Positions 28,898-37,347 of a DNA stretch of 64,000 bases are shown one piece after another. The notes below the pieces were generated by a model. It ran no database searches. It saw nothing but the letters and a program-made list of their open reading frames with translations, and had not been told where the DNA came from. Position 1 is the stretch's first letter; every line of letters begins with the position of its first letter. The DNA comes from an uncultured bacterium (GTDB taxonomy: Bacteria; Verrucomicrobiota; Kiritimatiellia; RFP12; CAIWXQ01). Both the position numbers and the translations under genes were made by a program. The DNA lies in contig CAIWXQ010000021.1 of assembly GCA_903916675.1 (NCBI GenBank), positions 1-64,000 on the forward strand, written 5' to 3'.

Positions 28898-28930
28898 GAA
28901 AAACAGGCAACCGCCTGCAACTTGGCCAAT

Positions 28931-29050
28931 AAGGATCGAAATCGCTATCGAAATCGGGATCGACCCTCGCAGAATGAAAAGAATGAGTTTGCCGGCGGCA
29001 TGGCACCCGTTCTTCGATCCCGATAGCGATCCCGGTCCTGATCCCGATAT
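28931..29050. repeat. Facing pair of 6-bp repeats (ATCGGN type)
   Basis: Left arm 28932-28966 (GGATCGAAATCGCTATCG onwards) and right arm 29014-29050 (TTCGATCCCGATAGCGATCC onwards) are reverse complements with scattered mismatches. The 45-bp centre has GAATGAAAAGAATGAG and GCCGGCGGC. The block lies in the 255-bp gap after the cyclohydrolase gene; a CAGCCTTAACCCC repeat (29118-29149) then runs up to the next start codon. Confidence 0.75.
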
Positions 29051-29152
29051 GGTACTGCGTTCTTTGTGCCGAAAAATTTGTCACTCGTTTTCGGAAGACT
29101 CATTAGACTGCTGGACTAACAGCCTGAATCCCTTCAGCCTTAACCCCTAAAA

Positions 29153-30010
29153 ATGCTCGACCTGCACATACACTCCACGTTCTCGGACGGCTCCGAAACG
29201 CCGGAGGCACTGGTCGAGCTCGGCGCGCTCGCCGGACTGCGCGCCATGGCACTCACAGATCACGACAACCTGCGCGGCGCCCGTGTCTTCCTCCAGGCCT
29301 GTGGCCAGCGCCGGATCACCGGCTTCTCCGGCGTCGAAATCAGCGCTGAAGTCCCCTCCGGCACGCTGCACCTCCTCGGTTACGGCATCGACCCCGCGCA
29401 TGCCGGACTGCTGGAAAACCTCGACCGCGTGCTGGACGGCCGCGAAGCCCGCAACCGGCAGATTCTGCTGAAGCTGAACGAACTCGGCTTCCCTCTGACC
29501 TGGGAGGAAGTCCGCGCTCTGGCCGGCGACGACGTCGTGGGCCGGCCGCACTTTGCCTGCGCCCTGCTGCGGCGCGGCCTGGTTGCCGATATCAAGGACG
29601 CCTTTGACAAGTATCTAGCTAAGGGGAAGCCAGCCTATGTGAACCGCTTCCGCCTCTCCCCCGCCGAAGGGCTCCGCCTGATCCGCGCAGCCGGCGGACT
29701 CCCCGCCATCGCCCATCCGTTCACCTGGCAACAAGATCCCGCCGCGCTCGAACCGGCCCTGGCAAAGCTGCAACAGCTCGGCCTCGGCGGCATCGAGGCC
29801 TACTACCCCGAGCACGACAACGAGCGCACCATCGCCTGCCTGCGGCTGGCCCGAAAACTGGGATTGGTTGTGACCGGCGGGACCGATTACCACGGCGCTG
29901 CCAAGCCGAATCTCCGCCTTGGCACTGCCAGCGGCCAGTTCTGCGTGCCGGACGAACTGCTCTCACCGCTGCTGAGGGCAATTCCGGGGCGCGCGGGTGT
30001 GGTGGAATAG
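29153..30010 (+). CDS. PHP-domain phosphoesterase (RNase AM / YciV-like)
   Basis: 285 residues. PHP-family metal-dependent phosphoesterase; the closest known type is RNase AM (YciV/TrpH), which trims RNA 5' ends or hydrolyses 3',5'-nucleoside bisphosphates. Metal ligands are seen in DLHIHSTFSDG (3-13), LTDHDN, GVEIS, AIAHP and GTDYHG. Length fits the family (about 280-295). ATG 29153 has no Shine-Dalgarno; the sequence in front is a CCTTAACCCC-type repeat, so translation may start weakly or the start may be wrong. Downstream, fmt follows after a large hairpin. Confidence 0.88.
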   Translation: MLDLHIHSTFSDGSETPEALVELGALAGLRAMALTDHDNLRGARVFLQACGQRRITGFSGVEISAEVPSGTLHLLGYGIDPAHAGLLENLDRVLDGREARNRQILLKLNELGFPLTWEEVRALAGDDVVGRPHFACALLRRGLVADIKDAFDKYLAKGKPAYVNRFRLSPAEGLRLIRAAGGLPAIAHPFTWQQDPAALEPALAKLQQLGLGGIEAYYPEHDNERTIACLRLARKLGLVVTGGTDYHGAAKPNLRLGTASGQFCVPDELLSPLLRAIPGRAGVVE

Positions 30011-30050
30011 AGTCATTGGTCATTTGCCATTGGTCTGCGCTTCCGATATG

Positions 30051-30087
30051 TTTTCTTCCGGCGGCACAAAGTGCCGCCGGAAGAAAA
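30051..30087 (+). promoter_or_regulatory. 17-bp perfect hairpin covering the fmt ribosome-binding site
   Basis: TTTTCTTCCGGCGGCAC (30051-30067), loop AAA, GTGCCGCCGGAAGAAAA (30071-30087). The GGAAG at 30079-30083 that serves fmt (ATG 30089) lies in the 3' arm. No T-tract follows, so this looks like translational control rather than termination. Confidence 0.8.
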
Positions 30088-30088
30088 C

Positions 30089-31057
30089 ATGCGCGTCGTT
30101 TTCATGGGATCAGCCGATGTTTCCTGCACGATGCTGGAAGCGCTATTGCGCGCACCCGGCATTCGCGTGGCAGGTGTCGTGGCACAGCCCGACCGGCCGG
30201 CTGGCCGTCACCGCAGCCTGACCCCCTGCCCCGGCAAGCGGCTGGCGGTCGAACGCGGCCTGCCAGTCATCACGCCTGAAAAGGTTAATTCCGAGGAATC
30301 GCTCGCGCAGCTCGCTGCCTGGGTGCCAGAGGTCATCGTTGTCGTGGCCTATGGGCAGTTCCTTGGCAAGCGCCTGCTGGCCCTGCCGCCGCATGGTTGC
30401 GTCAACATCCACCTCTCGCTCCTGCCACGCCACCGCGGCGCCGCGCCCGTGCAATGGGCCATCGCGTCCGGCGACGCCGTCTCCGGCGTGACCGCCATGC
30501 TGATGGACCGGGGGATGGATAGCGGCGACATCCTCGCGCAGATCGACGCGCCGATCCGCCCGGATGACACGGCCGAGACGCTCTACCAGCGTCTGGCTCC
30601 GCTCGGCGCCGATCTGCTGGTGCGCACACTCGCGGACCTTGCCGTGGGCCGCGCCCAACGCACGCCGCAGGATCCCTCACGTGTTACCTTTGCAGCCAAG
30701 CTGAAGAAAGAAGACGGCCGGATCAACTGGTCGCTCCCCGCTGAACAGATCGCCCGCCGCGTGCGCGGCTTCAATCCCTGGCCTGCCTGCTATACCACGC
30801 TTCCCGCACGGCTGCGCACCAAGGATCATGCGGGGCGGCTCAAGGTGCTGCGCGCCGAGGTCTGCGTCTGCGTGTCAGCCAATACGCTGCCGTTCGGCAT
30901 GCTGATCGATTGCAACCACGACGGCCCGCTGATCCAGACCGGCCAGGGTGGCCTGCGTCTGACCAGCGTGCAACTCGAAGGCGGCAAGCCGCTCACTGGC
31001 CAGGCGTTTCTTTGTGGACACGCGCTCTGGCCGAACGACCGCTTCGGCGAGCCGTGA
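30089..31057 (+). CDS. fmt: Methionyl-tRNA formyltransferase
   Basis: 322 residues. Formylates the initiator Met-tRNA using N10-formyl-THF. N-terminal Rossmann domain MRVVFMGSADVSC (start), the formyl-THF motif HLSLLPRHRGAAPVQWAI (about 110-127, with catalytic-site Asn/His/Asp set including NIHLSLLP), GMDSGDI, and the C-terminal OB-like tRNA-binding domain (FNPWPACYTTLP). ATG 30089 is used, not the GTG at 30071, because the latter is inside the hairpin and homology starts at MRVVFMG. def is not adjacent. Its last 65 bp overlap the 3' end of the oppositely oriented larB. Confidence 0.95.
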   Translation: MRVVFMGSADVSCTMLEALLRAPGIRVAGVVAQPDRPAGRHRSLTPCPGKRLAVERGLPVITPEKVNSEESLAQLAAWVPEVIVVVAYGQFLGKRLLALPPHGCVNIHLSLLPRHRGAAPVQWAIASGDAVSGVTAMLMDRGMDSGDILAQIDAPIRPDDTAETLYQRLAPLGADLLVRTLADLAVGRAQRTPQDPSRVTFAAKLKKEDGRINWSLPAEQIARRVRGFNPWPACYTTLPARLRTKDHAGRLKVLRAEVCVCVSANTLPFGMLIDCNHDGPLIQTGQGGLRLTSVQLEGGKPLTGQAFLCGHALWPNDRFGEP

Positions 31058-31751
31058 TTGCGACCGTTTCCGGCAGCCGGTTGATCATGGCAGCAGCCAC
31101 GCCGGCGCCGAAGCCGTTGTCAATGTTGACCACGCTCACGCCCGCGGCGCAACTGTTGAGCATCCCCAGCAGCGCGGCCAGGCCACGGAAGCTCGCGCCG
31201 TAACCAACGCTGGTGGGCACGGCAATGACCGGCTTGTCGACCAGCCCGGCCACGACCGACGGCAGAGCCCCTTCCATGCCGGCCACAACCACCAGGGCGC
31301 GCGCATCCGCAAACTGCTCCTGACGCGACAGCAGCCGGTGCAGTCCGGCCACGCCAACATCGAACAAGCGCACGACCTGCGCGCCCAGCCGCTCGGCCGT
31401 GATCGCAGCCTCCTCGGCCACGGGCAGGTCCGACGTGCCGGCGCAGAGCACCGCCACCTTGCCGCAACGACGTGGCAGCGGCGCCACGTCGTGCGTCAAC
31501 GTGCGGGCCAGCTCATGGTAGGCGGCACGCGGAAACTTCTTCCGCACCACCCGGGCATTTTCCGGGCTCACGCGCGTGGCAAAGGCGTTCTGGCCGGACT
31601 TGGCCATGGCGCGGAAGATCGCCACGAGCTGCGCGGCAGTCTTGCCCGCACCGTACACCACCTCCGGCTGGCCGCGCCGGCGCAGGCGGTCAAGGTCGAT
31701 CTTCGCAAAGCCGATGTCGGATTCCCTGGCGTTGTGGCGAGCGCGCGGCAT
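30993..31751 (-). CDS. larB: LarB-like nickel-pincer cofactor biosynthesis protein
   Basis: 252 residues. LarB carboxylates and hydrolyses nicotinic acid adenine dinucleotide as the first step to the nickel-pincer nucleotide of lactate racemase-type enzymes. The C-terminal half is an AIR-carboxylase (PurE)-like domain: VLCAGTSDLPVAEEAA, VVAGMEGALPSVVAGLV, PTSVGYGASF, and GVSVVNIDNGFGAG. The N-terminal half has GQPEVVYGAGKTAAQ. Start at 31751 excludes 16 codons derived from an ACAGAG repeat. No larC, larE or larA is nearby. Convergent overlap with fmt is 65 bp. Confidence 0.88.
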   Translation of the reverse strand: MPRARHNARESDIGFAKIDLDRLRRRGQPEVVYGAGKTAAQLVAIFRAMAKSGQNAFATRVSPENARVVRKKFPRAAYHELARTLTHDVAPLPRRCGKVAVLCAGTSDLPVAEEAAITAERLGAQVVRLFDVGVAGLHRLLSRQEQFADARALVVVAGMEGALPSVVAGLVDKPVIAVPTSVGYGASFRGLAALLGMLNSCAAGVSVVNIDNGFGAGVAAAMINRLPETVAITARRSGRSARARVHKETPGQ

Positions 31752-31766
31752 AAAACGTGTGAATGC

Positions 31767-31885
31767 GAACACAGAGAACACAGTGCAAACGGAGACCACT
31801 GAGGGGGCTTCCGGCTATCCTAACAACGCCTCCAAACGATTCTCTGTGCTCTCAATCTTTCCTCTGTGATCTCGGTGTCCTCAGG
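31767..31885. repeat. Inverted repeat with ACAGAG arms
   Basis: Left arm from GAACACAGAGAACACAG (31767-31806), right arm CTCTGTGCTCTCAATC to TCTGTGATCTCGGTGTCC (31843-31880). It occupies the whole gap between larB and the glycyl-tRNA synthetase stop, ending about 8 bp from that stop. Confidence 0.75.
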
Positions 31886-31887
31886 CG

Positions 31888-33651
31888 TCAGATCAGGCTA
31901 TCGTCCAGCTTCTCTTTCAACGCGGCCACGCTCAGACGCTCCTGCTTCATGGTGTCGCGGTCGCGGAGCGTGACGGTGCCGTCCTCCAGCGTCTGGAAGT
32001 CGATGGTGACGCAGAACGGCGTGCCAGCCTCGTCCATGCGGCGGTAGCGGCGGCCGATCGCGCCGCTCTCGTCCCAGAAGCAGTTCCAGCGGCGCTGCAA
32101 CTGGCCGAAGATTTCGCGCGCCTTGGCGTAAAGCTCGGGCTTGTTCTTCATCAGCGGGAAGACCGCCACCTTGACAGGCGCAATGCGCGGACTGAAGCGC
32201 AGCACAACGCGCGTCTCGGTCTTCCCCTTGTCGTCGGTCACCGGCTCCTCCGCATAAGCGTTGCAAAGCAGCGCCAGCGCCAGGCGGTCCACGCCGGCGG
32301 ACGGTTCGATCACGTGCGGAATGTAACGCCCCTCAAACAGTTTTGCCACAAAGGCGCGGGCGTCGTCTGCCGACTTGCCACGGCCGGCCCATTCCGCCGC
32401 AACCTTGTCGGCAAATGCCGCGCGCGCAGCCTCGTCGAGCTTGGCGGCAGCCAGCTTGAGCGGCTCGTCGAACACCTCCATGGTTTTGCCGCTGTGCTTC
32501 TGGTGCTGGGTGAGATCGAAATCGCTGCGGGCCGCGATCCCCTCGAGTTCCTGCACGCCGAAGGGGAATGCGTACTGGATATCCACGCAGGCGCGGGCGT
32601 AGTGGGCGAGCTCCTTCGGCTCCTGCCAGTACTGCACGAGCGAGGCGTCCGGCAGGCCGATGCGGCGGTACCAGGCCAGGCGCTGCTCGACCCAGTACTT
32701 GTGCCACACCTGCCACCCCCAGTTCTCCTGCGGCGCGGAGAGGTCGGGATTGTCGGCCAGCGTCGCGACGCGGCCGCAAATCAGCTCGATGGCCTCGTCG
32801 GGGCGGATGAAAAATTCCAGCTCCATCTGCTCAAACTCACGCGACCGGAAGGTGAAATTGCGCGGCGTGACCTCGTTGCGGAATGACTTGCCGACCTGCG
32901 CGATGCCGAACGGCACCGACTGGCGGCTGGTGGTAATCACGTTCAGGAACTGTGCGAAGATCGACTGCGCCGTCTCCGGGCGCAAATAGGCAACGTTGGC
33001 AGGGTCCTCCACCGGGCCGACGATGGTCTTGAACATCAGGTTAAACGGACGCGGCTCGGTCAGCTCGCCGCCGCAGTGCGGGCACGGCTGCACCAACGCC
33101 GCCGGGTTCTCGCTCGCCAGGAGGCTGACAAAATTGCGGAAGGCGGTTCCGGCCAAGCGCGTGCCCACCGCAGCTAGCACGGCGTCCGGGTTGCGAACAG
33201 CTGCAAGTCCCGGGGCCAGCCCCTTGCCGCGCCCATTGCACCACCCTTCCACGCGGCCGGAGTCGGGCTGGCCGTTGGCGTGCAGCTCCGTCAGCGACGC
33301 GCCGAGTTCGTTGTCAGCCAGCATCTCCCATGTCTGGTCCGCGCGCATGAGTTTCTTGCAGGATTTGCAGGTGCACATGGGGTCGGAGAACGTGTCAAGG
33401 TGGCCGGAGGCCTTCCAGGCCGCGGGGTGCATGATGATGGTGGCGTCGAGCCCCACCACGTCCTCGCGTAGACGGACCATAGACTGCCACCACGACTGCC
33501 GGATGTTGCTCTTCAGCTCGCAGCCGAGCGGACCGTAGTCCCAGAAGCCATTGATGCCGCCGTAAATCTCTGAACTCTGGAAGATGAAGCCGCGCCGCTT
33601 GCAGAGCGACACGAGGGTATCTAGCTTGCCGACCGGTGCCGGGGTGCCCAT
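31888..33651 (-). CDS. glyQS: Glycyl-tRNA synthetase, single-chain (alpha2) type
   Basis: 587 residues. Class II synthetase of the homodimeric kind, unrelated in architecture to the alpha2-beta2 enzyme of E. coli. N-terminal LVSLCKRRGFIFQSSEIYGG and GFWDYGPLGCELKSNI; cysteines in CTCKSCKK and CPHCGGEL could form a zinc site; motif 2 region FRNEVTPRNFTFRSREFEQMELEFF; motif 3 PSAGVDRLALALL; C-terminal anticodon-binding domain (IAPVKVAVFPL). Start at 33651 (MGTPAPVGKLDTL) is chosen by homology, with AAGGA 10 nt upstream. Divergent from the HAD gene (117 bp). Confidence 0.96.
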   Translation of the reverse strand: MGTPAPVGKLDTLVSLCKRRGFIFQSSEIYGGINGFWDYGPLGCELKSNIRQSWWQSMVRLREDVVGLDATIIMHPAAWKASGHLDTFSDPMCTCKSCKKLMRADQTWEMLADNELGASLTELHANGQPDSGRVEGWCNGRGKGLAPGLAAVRNPDAVLAAVGTRLAGTAFRNFVSLLASENPAALVQPCPHCGGELTEPRPFNLMFKTIVGPVEDPANVAYLRPETAQSIFAQFLNVITTSRQSVPFGIAQVGKSFRNEVTPRNFTFRSREFEQMELEFFIRPDEAIELICGRVATLADNPDLSAPQENWGWQVWHKYWVEQRLAWYRRIGLPDASLVQYWQEPKELAHYARACVDIQYAFPFGVQELEGIAARSDFDLTQHQKHSGKTMEVFDEPLKLAAAKLDEAARAAFADKVAAEWAGRGKSADDARAFVAKLFEGRYIPHVIEPSAGVDRLALALLCNAYAEEPVTDDKGKTETRVVLRFSPRIAPVKVAVFPLMKNKPELYAKAREIFGQLQRRWNCFWDESGAIGRRYRRMDEAGTPFCVTIDFQTLEDGTVTLRDRDTMKQERLSVAALKEKLDDSLI

Positions 33652-33768
33652 GGATGTCTCATCCTTTTCCCACCTGCGCCAGCAGGATTGCGGGCGCCAG
33701 CGGCGGGAGCTATAATCCCGTTTTGAACCGCTCGGAGCAAGCCGGAAACCCGCTTCGCCCCTCCTCCC

Positions 33769-34686
33769 ATGCGCACAGCCACAATACAGCACGTGAACAC
33801 CCGGGTGGCGAACCGGGATCTCAAGTATTACATTTTCGACTGGGACGACAACATCCTGCACATGCCCACGCGCATTCATTTGGAGAAGCGCCAGCCGGAC
33901 GGCTCGTGGGTTCCGCACACCGTCTCAACCGCAGTCTTCAGCCTGATCCGCGGCGATACGCGCAACTACCGCCCGCCCAGCGACAACTGGTCTACGGCCT
34001 TCGCGGAGTTCCAAGATTACGCCCAGGAGCCGGAGAATCACTTCCTGCGCGACACGCGCGCCGCCATCCGGCGCGTGCTCGACGGTGCGGACCGCCCGGC
34101 GCCCAGTTTCCAGACCTTCCGCACCACGCTGGTCGAAGGACGCCTCTTCGCCATCGTCACCGCGCGCGGACACGCCCCGGGGACCCTGCGCAAGGGCGTG
34201 CGACTCTTTGCCGAGCTTGTGCTCACGCCAGACGAGCGCGCCGAGATGCTGGCCAACCTGCGCGGCTATCGCGCCTGCTTCGACCATGTGACCGCTTTCG
34301 GCACAGACGAGCAGGAGCTCGACTACTACCTCGGTCTCAACCACTACCATGCCGTCACCTCCCCGGAATTCGACGACCTGGTTCCCGCGGCTACGCCGGG
34401 CGCCGAGTCGTCCGAGCAGCGCAAGCAGGTCGCCATCCGCGCCTTCGTAGAGCACATCGCCCGCATCCTCGCCCGCACGCAGGAAGGGAAGGGCCGACCG
34501 CGCCAGGTCAGCGTGGGGTTCTCGGACGATGATCCTGGCAACATCCAGGCCGTGGAGGAGTACATCCAGACCGAGCTCGGTCCGCGCTTCCCCGGCATCA
34601 AGTTCGTGGTCTACGACACGTCCGACCGCACGATTGAAAAAGGACGCAAAATCGTGGTCAGCGGACAACTCGACCTAGGGCTGTGA
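33769..34686 (+). CDS. HAD-superfamily-like protein of unknown substrate
   Basis: 305 residues. HAD motif I appears as YYIFDWDDNIL (20-30; Asp-Trp-Asp-Asp-Asn instead of DxDxT/V), motif II Thr as FAIVTARGH (about 125-133), and the metal-binding acidic motif as GFSDDDPGNI near the C terminus. Both catalytic Asp positions in motif I are kept, so phosphatase activity is possible. A large cap-like segment lies between motifs I and II. No Shine-Dalgarno is visible before ATG 33769. Not recognised beyond superfamily level; the neighbours give no clue. Confidence 0.72.
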   Translation: MRTATIQHVNTRVANRDLKYYIFDWDDNILHMPTRIHLEKRQPDGSWVPHTVSTAVFSLIRGDTRNYRPPSDNWSTAFAEFQDYAQEPENHFLRDTRAAIRRVLDGADRPAPSFQTFRTTLVEGRLFAIVTARGHAPGTLRKGVRLFAELVLTPDERAEMLANLRGYRACFDHVTAFGTDEQELDYYLGLNHYHAVTSPEFDDLVPAATPGAESSEQRKQVAIRAFVEHIARILARTQEGKGRPRQVSVGFSDDDPGNIQAVEEYIQTELGPRFPGIKFVVYDTSDRTIEKGRKIVVSGQLDLGL

Positions 34687-34687
34687 A

Positions 34688-34716
34688 TTGCCTAGCGTAC
34701 CGCGATGTGCTAGGCT
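34688..34716 (+). promoter_or_regulatory. Promoter with internal dyad upstream of heavy-metal genes
   Basis: TTGCCT (34688-34693), 17-bp spacer, TAGGCT (34711-34716) preceded by TGC (extended -10). GCCTAGC (34690-34696) and GCTAGGC (34709-34715) form a perfect dyad spanning both boxes, a likely operator for a regulator of the metal-binding genes at 34774 and 35215. Confidence 0.5.
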
Positions 34717-34773
34717 GATATGGCGTGTGAAGCCACTGCTTCCCCGCACACGGACTACGAAAGGATGGATCCC

Positions 34774-35139
34774 ATGAACCGGACTCTATGCGTTTCGACC
34801 CTCTGTGGCGCGTTTGTCGCCGGGGCCACCATGCTGATGGCCGACACCCCCGCCCCGGGCGCCTGCTGTGCCGCAACCAACCAGACCTGCTGCACCGCCG
34901 CAGCCGGCAAGGCCGCTGTCGTGGCTGGCCAGACGCAGACCACCTGCCCCGTGATGCCCGGCAACTCGATCAACAAGAAGCTGTTCGTGGACGCCGAGGG
35001 GAAGCGCATCTATGTCTGCTGTAAGGGGTGCATCCCCGAGGTGCAGAAGGACCCCAAGAAGTACATCCAGCAGCTGGAAGCCGCCGGCGTGACGCTCGAA
35101 GCCGCGCCAGCCGTAAAGGCCGCGCCGGCCAAGCCGTAA
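34774..35139 (+). CDS. Secreted YHS-like heavy-metal-binding protein
   Basis: 121 residues. Signal peptide with core LCGAFVAGATMLMA, then a Cys-rich stretch (GACCAATNQTCCTAA) and a YHS/TRASH-like module: TCPVMPGNSINKKLFVDAEG...IYVCCKGCIPEVQKDPKKYI. Such modules bind Cu or other soft metals. The Ala/Lys/Pro-rich tail is low complexity. Start at 34774 (MNRTLCVS) has AAGGA 8 nt upstream; ATG 34765 would sit on it. Probably the first gene of an operon with the efflux adaptor 75 bp downstream; a periplasmic metal chaperone or buffer is likely (inference). Confidence 0.8.
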   Translation: MNRTLCVSTLCGAFVAGATMLMADTPAPGACCAATNQTCCTAAAGKAAVVAGQTQTTCPVMPGNSINKKLFVDAEGKRIYVCCKGCIPEVQKDPKKYIQQLEAAGVTLEAAPAVKAAPAKP

Positions 35140-35214
35140 GCGCCGCTCGTCCGGCCGATGGGTCAACCCGCGTCTGAAACGCCCCCGTTTCCGGCGCATC
35201 TGGAGAACAGCGCC

Positions 35215-36750
35215 ATGAACGATGCGTGCGTATGCACCACGCCGCATGGCCGGCGCGGGTTGATTCTGTTGTTGATCCTCGCACTCGCCCTCGGCGGCGG
35301 CATCGGGCTCGGACGCGGACCGTTGGCGCCGGCTGGCCGCGCCACGCCGCAGCAGATCCGGCAGCTCTACATCTGCAGCATGCACCCGCAGGTGGTACAG
35401 GATCATCCCGGCGACTGCCCCATCTGCGGCATGGCCCTCTCGCCGGTCCGCGAGATCCTCGCCACGCCGGCCTCCGGTGCCATTGCGATCGATCCGGTGA
35501 CCATCCAGAATATGGGTCTTCGCACCGGCCTTGTCCGCAAGGGTCCGTTGCGCCGCACCATCCGCACAGTGGCGACTGTTGCGTACGACGAGACGTCACT
35601 GGCCGAGGTCTCGACCAAATTCCGCGGTTGGATCGAAAAAATGTCGGTGTCCGCCGTGGGCCAGCAGGTGCACCGCGGCGACCCGCTGTTCGAGATTTAC
35701 TCGCCGGATCTCCTGTCCGCGCAGGCTGAGTATCTGGTGGCGCTCGACAATCGCTCCAGCAATCTACCGGGGCTCCCCGCCAGTGCCGCCGTCAAGCTGC
35801 GCTTTTTCGACATCTCCGACGACCAGATCGCCGAACTCCAGAAGACGCGCCAGCCGCACAAGACGCTGCGCATCAACGCGCCGCGCGACGGCACCGTGGT
35901 GCTGAAGAACGCCGTCGAAGGCCAGATGGTCGAAGCCGGCCAGTCGATCTACCGCATCGCCGACCTCGGGCTGGTCTGGGTACAGGCGCAGGTGTTCGAG
36001 CAGGACATGCCGTTCCTCCGCCTCGGGCAGGAGGCTCAGGTCACGCTTTCCTACCTCCCGGACCGTCGGTTCCGCGGCCGCGTGACGTTCATTTACCCGG
36101 CTGTGGACGAGAAGACACGCACCGTGCAGGTGCGCATGGAGTTCCACAACCCCGGCTACTTCCTCAAGCCCGGCATGTTCGCCACCGTAGAACTGACCGC
36201 GGAACTGGCGGCGGATGCGTTGCTCGTGCCCGATTCAGCCGTGCTGCGCAGCGGCGCGCGCGACACCGTCTTTGTGGCGCGCGACGGCGGCACATTCGAG
36301 CCCCGCACAGTCACACTCGGCCCACGCGGCGCGGATGACTGTTTTCAGGTGCTGCGCGGCCTCGCCGAGGGGGAACGCGTGGTGGCGTCCGGCCAGTTCC
36401 TGCTCGACTCCGAAAGCCAATTACGCGAGGCGCTCGTGAAAATGACCCCTGTCGCGCAGCTGCCCACCGGAGCTCAGCCGGTTGTTTCATCGCCGGCCGG
36501 CGCAGCCGCCGCCTTCGTCTGCCCCATGCCGGAACACGTGGCCATCCTGTACCAACAGCCCGGGAAGTGCCCTCTTTGCGGCATGGCGCTGGTGCCGGTG
36601 ACAGCCGAACAGCTCGCGCAGATCCAGCCGGGCGGCATAGTGGATCATTACACCTGCCCCATGCCAGAGCACGCCGATGTGCAGCAGGACAAGCCCGGCA
36701 AATGCCCGAAATGCGGCATGACGCTGATCCCGGTGATGAAACCCCGGTGA
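35215..36750 (+). CDS. cusB: CusB-type RND efflux adaptor with three heavy-metal-binding domains
   Basis: 511 residues. Periplasmic membrane-fusion adaptor of a CusCBA-type metal pump. TM/signal anchor LILLLILALALGGGIGLG (about 15-33), then an HMBD (YICSMHPQ...CPICGMAL, about 51-75), the barrel-sandwich and hairpin core (GWIEKMSVSAVGQQVHRGDPLFEIYSPDL), the beta-barrel (TLSYLPDRRFRGRVTFIYP), and two more HMBDs at the C terminus (FVCPMPE...CPLCGMALVPV; YTCPMPE...CPKCGMTLIPV). One N-terminal HMBD is common; two additional C-terminal copies are unusual. No cusA or cusC is adjacent, while a cusA lies 32 kb away at the window start. Start at 35215 has GGAG 10 nt upstream. Confidence 0.92.
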   Translation: MNDACVCTTPHGRRGLILLLILALALGGGIGLGRGPLAPAGRATPQQIRQLYICSMHPQVVQDHPGDCPICGMALSPVREILATPASGAIAIDPVTIQNMGLRTGLVRKGPLRRTIRTVATVAYDETSLAEVSTKFRGWIEKMSVSAVGQQVHRGDPLFEIYSPDLLSAQAEYLVALDNRSSNLPGLPASAAVKLRFFDISDDQIAELQKTRQPHKTLRINAPRDGTVVLKNAVEGQMVEAGQSIYRIADLGLVWVQAQVFEQDMPFLRLGQEAQVTLSYLPDRRFRGRVTFIYPAVDEKTRTVQVRMEFHNPGYFLKPGMFATVELTAELAADALLVPDSAVLRSGARDTVFVARDGGTFEPRTVTLGPRGADDCFQVLRGLAEGERVVASGQFLLDSESQLREALVKMTPVAQLPTGAQPVVSSPAGAAAAFVCPMPEHVAILYQQPGKCPLCGMALVPVTAEQLAQIQPGGIVDHYTCPMPEHADVQQDKPGKCPKCGMTLIPVMKPR

Positions 36751-37080
36751 GAGAAGAAAGGCGCCCGCTGTCAGGCGTCAGGTGCCAATCAGAGCTTTGC
36801 ATGGTGCAGCCATCTCGGCTGCGTTTGGCTGGTGGCGCCGGGAAGAACGGTCGCTATCGTGAAGATACCCGGATGAGCAGGAAGGTTTGGTTGCGGTCCC
36901 CTTCTCGCGAAAGCCGGCCCTTCGGGCCCTTTCCTCCCGGCTTCCGCTTCTTCGCGTCCGCATTACCGGCGAACACTGAGTTCTGATTGCCTCGGCAACT
37001 GCTTGCCAGCCCGTTTCGGTATAACATAGTATGGTTCGCGTTCTTCGGACGCTGGCGGACGTGGATCACCGCCTGCAAAT
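36751..37080. other. 330-bp gene-free stretch before tRNA-Arg
   Basis: Contains GTCAGGCGTCAGGTGCC (simple-repeat character), a small hairpin GGCCC TTC GGGCC (36916-36928), and a possible tRNA promoter (TTGCCA 37003-37008, 18-bp spacer, TAGTAT 37027-37032). No coding sequence seen. Confidence 0.4.
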
Positions 37081-37157
37081 ACCCCCGTAGCTCAGCAGGA
37101 CAGAGCAGCGGATTTCTAATCCGCCGGTCGCGTGTTCGAGTCACGCCGGGGGTGCCA
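37081..37157 (+). tRNA. tRNA-Arg (anticodon UCU)
   Basis: Cloverleaf: acceptor ACCCCCG/CGGGGGT, D stem GCTC/GAGC, anticodon stem GCGGA/TCCGC with loop TTTCTAA (anticodon TCT at 37115-37117), T arm GCGTG TTCGAGT CACGC, discriminator G and encoded CCA. Reads AGA codons. Its 3' part from 37107 is duplicated at 40346 as the attachment site of an integrated element; this left copy is the complete, functional one. Confidence 0.96.
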
Positions 37158-37158
37158 T
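37107..37158 (+). repeat. Attachment site, tRNA side
   Basis: 52-bp direct repeat starting AGCGGATTTCTAATCCG inside the tRNA anticodon arm and ending one base past CCA. Identical to 40346-40397. Confidence 0.92.
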
Positions 37159-37304
37159 CTTTTTAGGCCTTATTTTGCCGCGATCCGGCATTCAAAATCG
37201 CATTATTTGCCAACAAATACGGCAAAACTGACGGGCGGCGAGTTCACCGCAAGGAACCGCATTACACGCGGCGTCACCGCTGGAACAGCTCCCGACACAC
37301 CCCG

Positions 37305-37329
37305 AGATTTACATACAAATAGCATACAA
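37305..37329 (+). repeat. 25-bp subterminal direct repeat, left copy
   Basis: Starts AGATTTACATACAAATAG; identical to 40278-40302. Candidate integrase arm site. Confidence 0.8.
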
Positions 37330-37347
37330 GACTTCCGCGCAAAAAGC

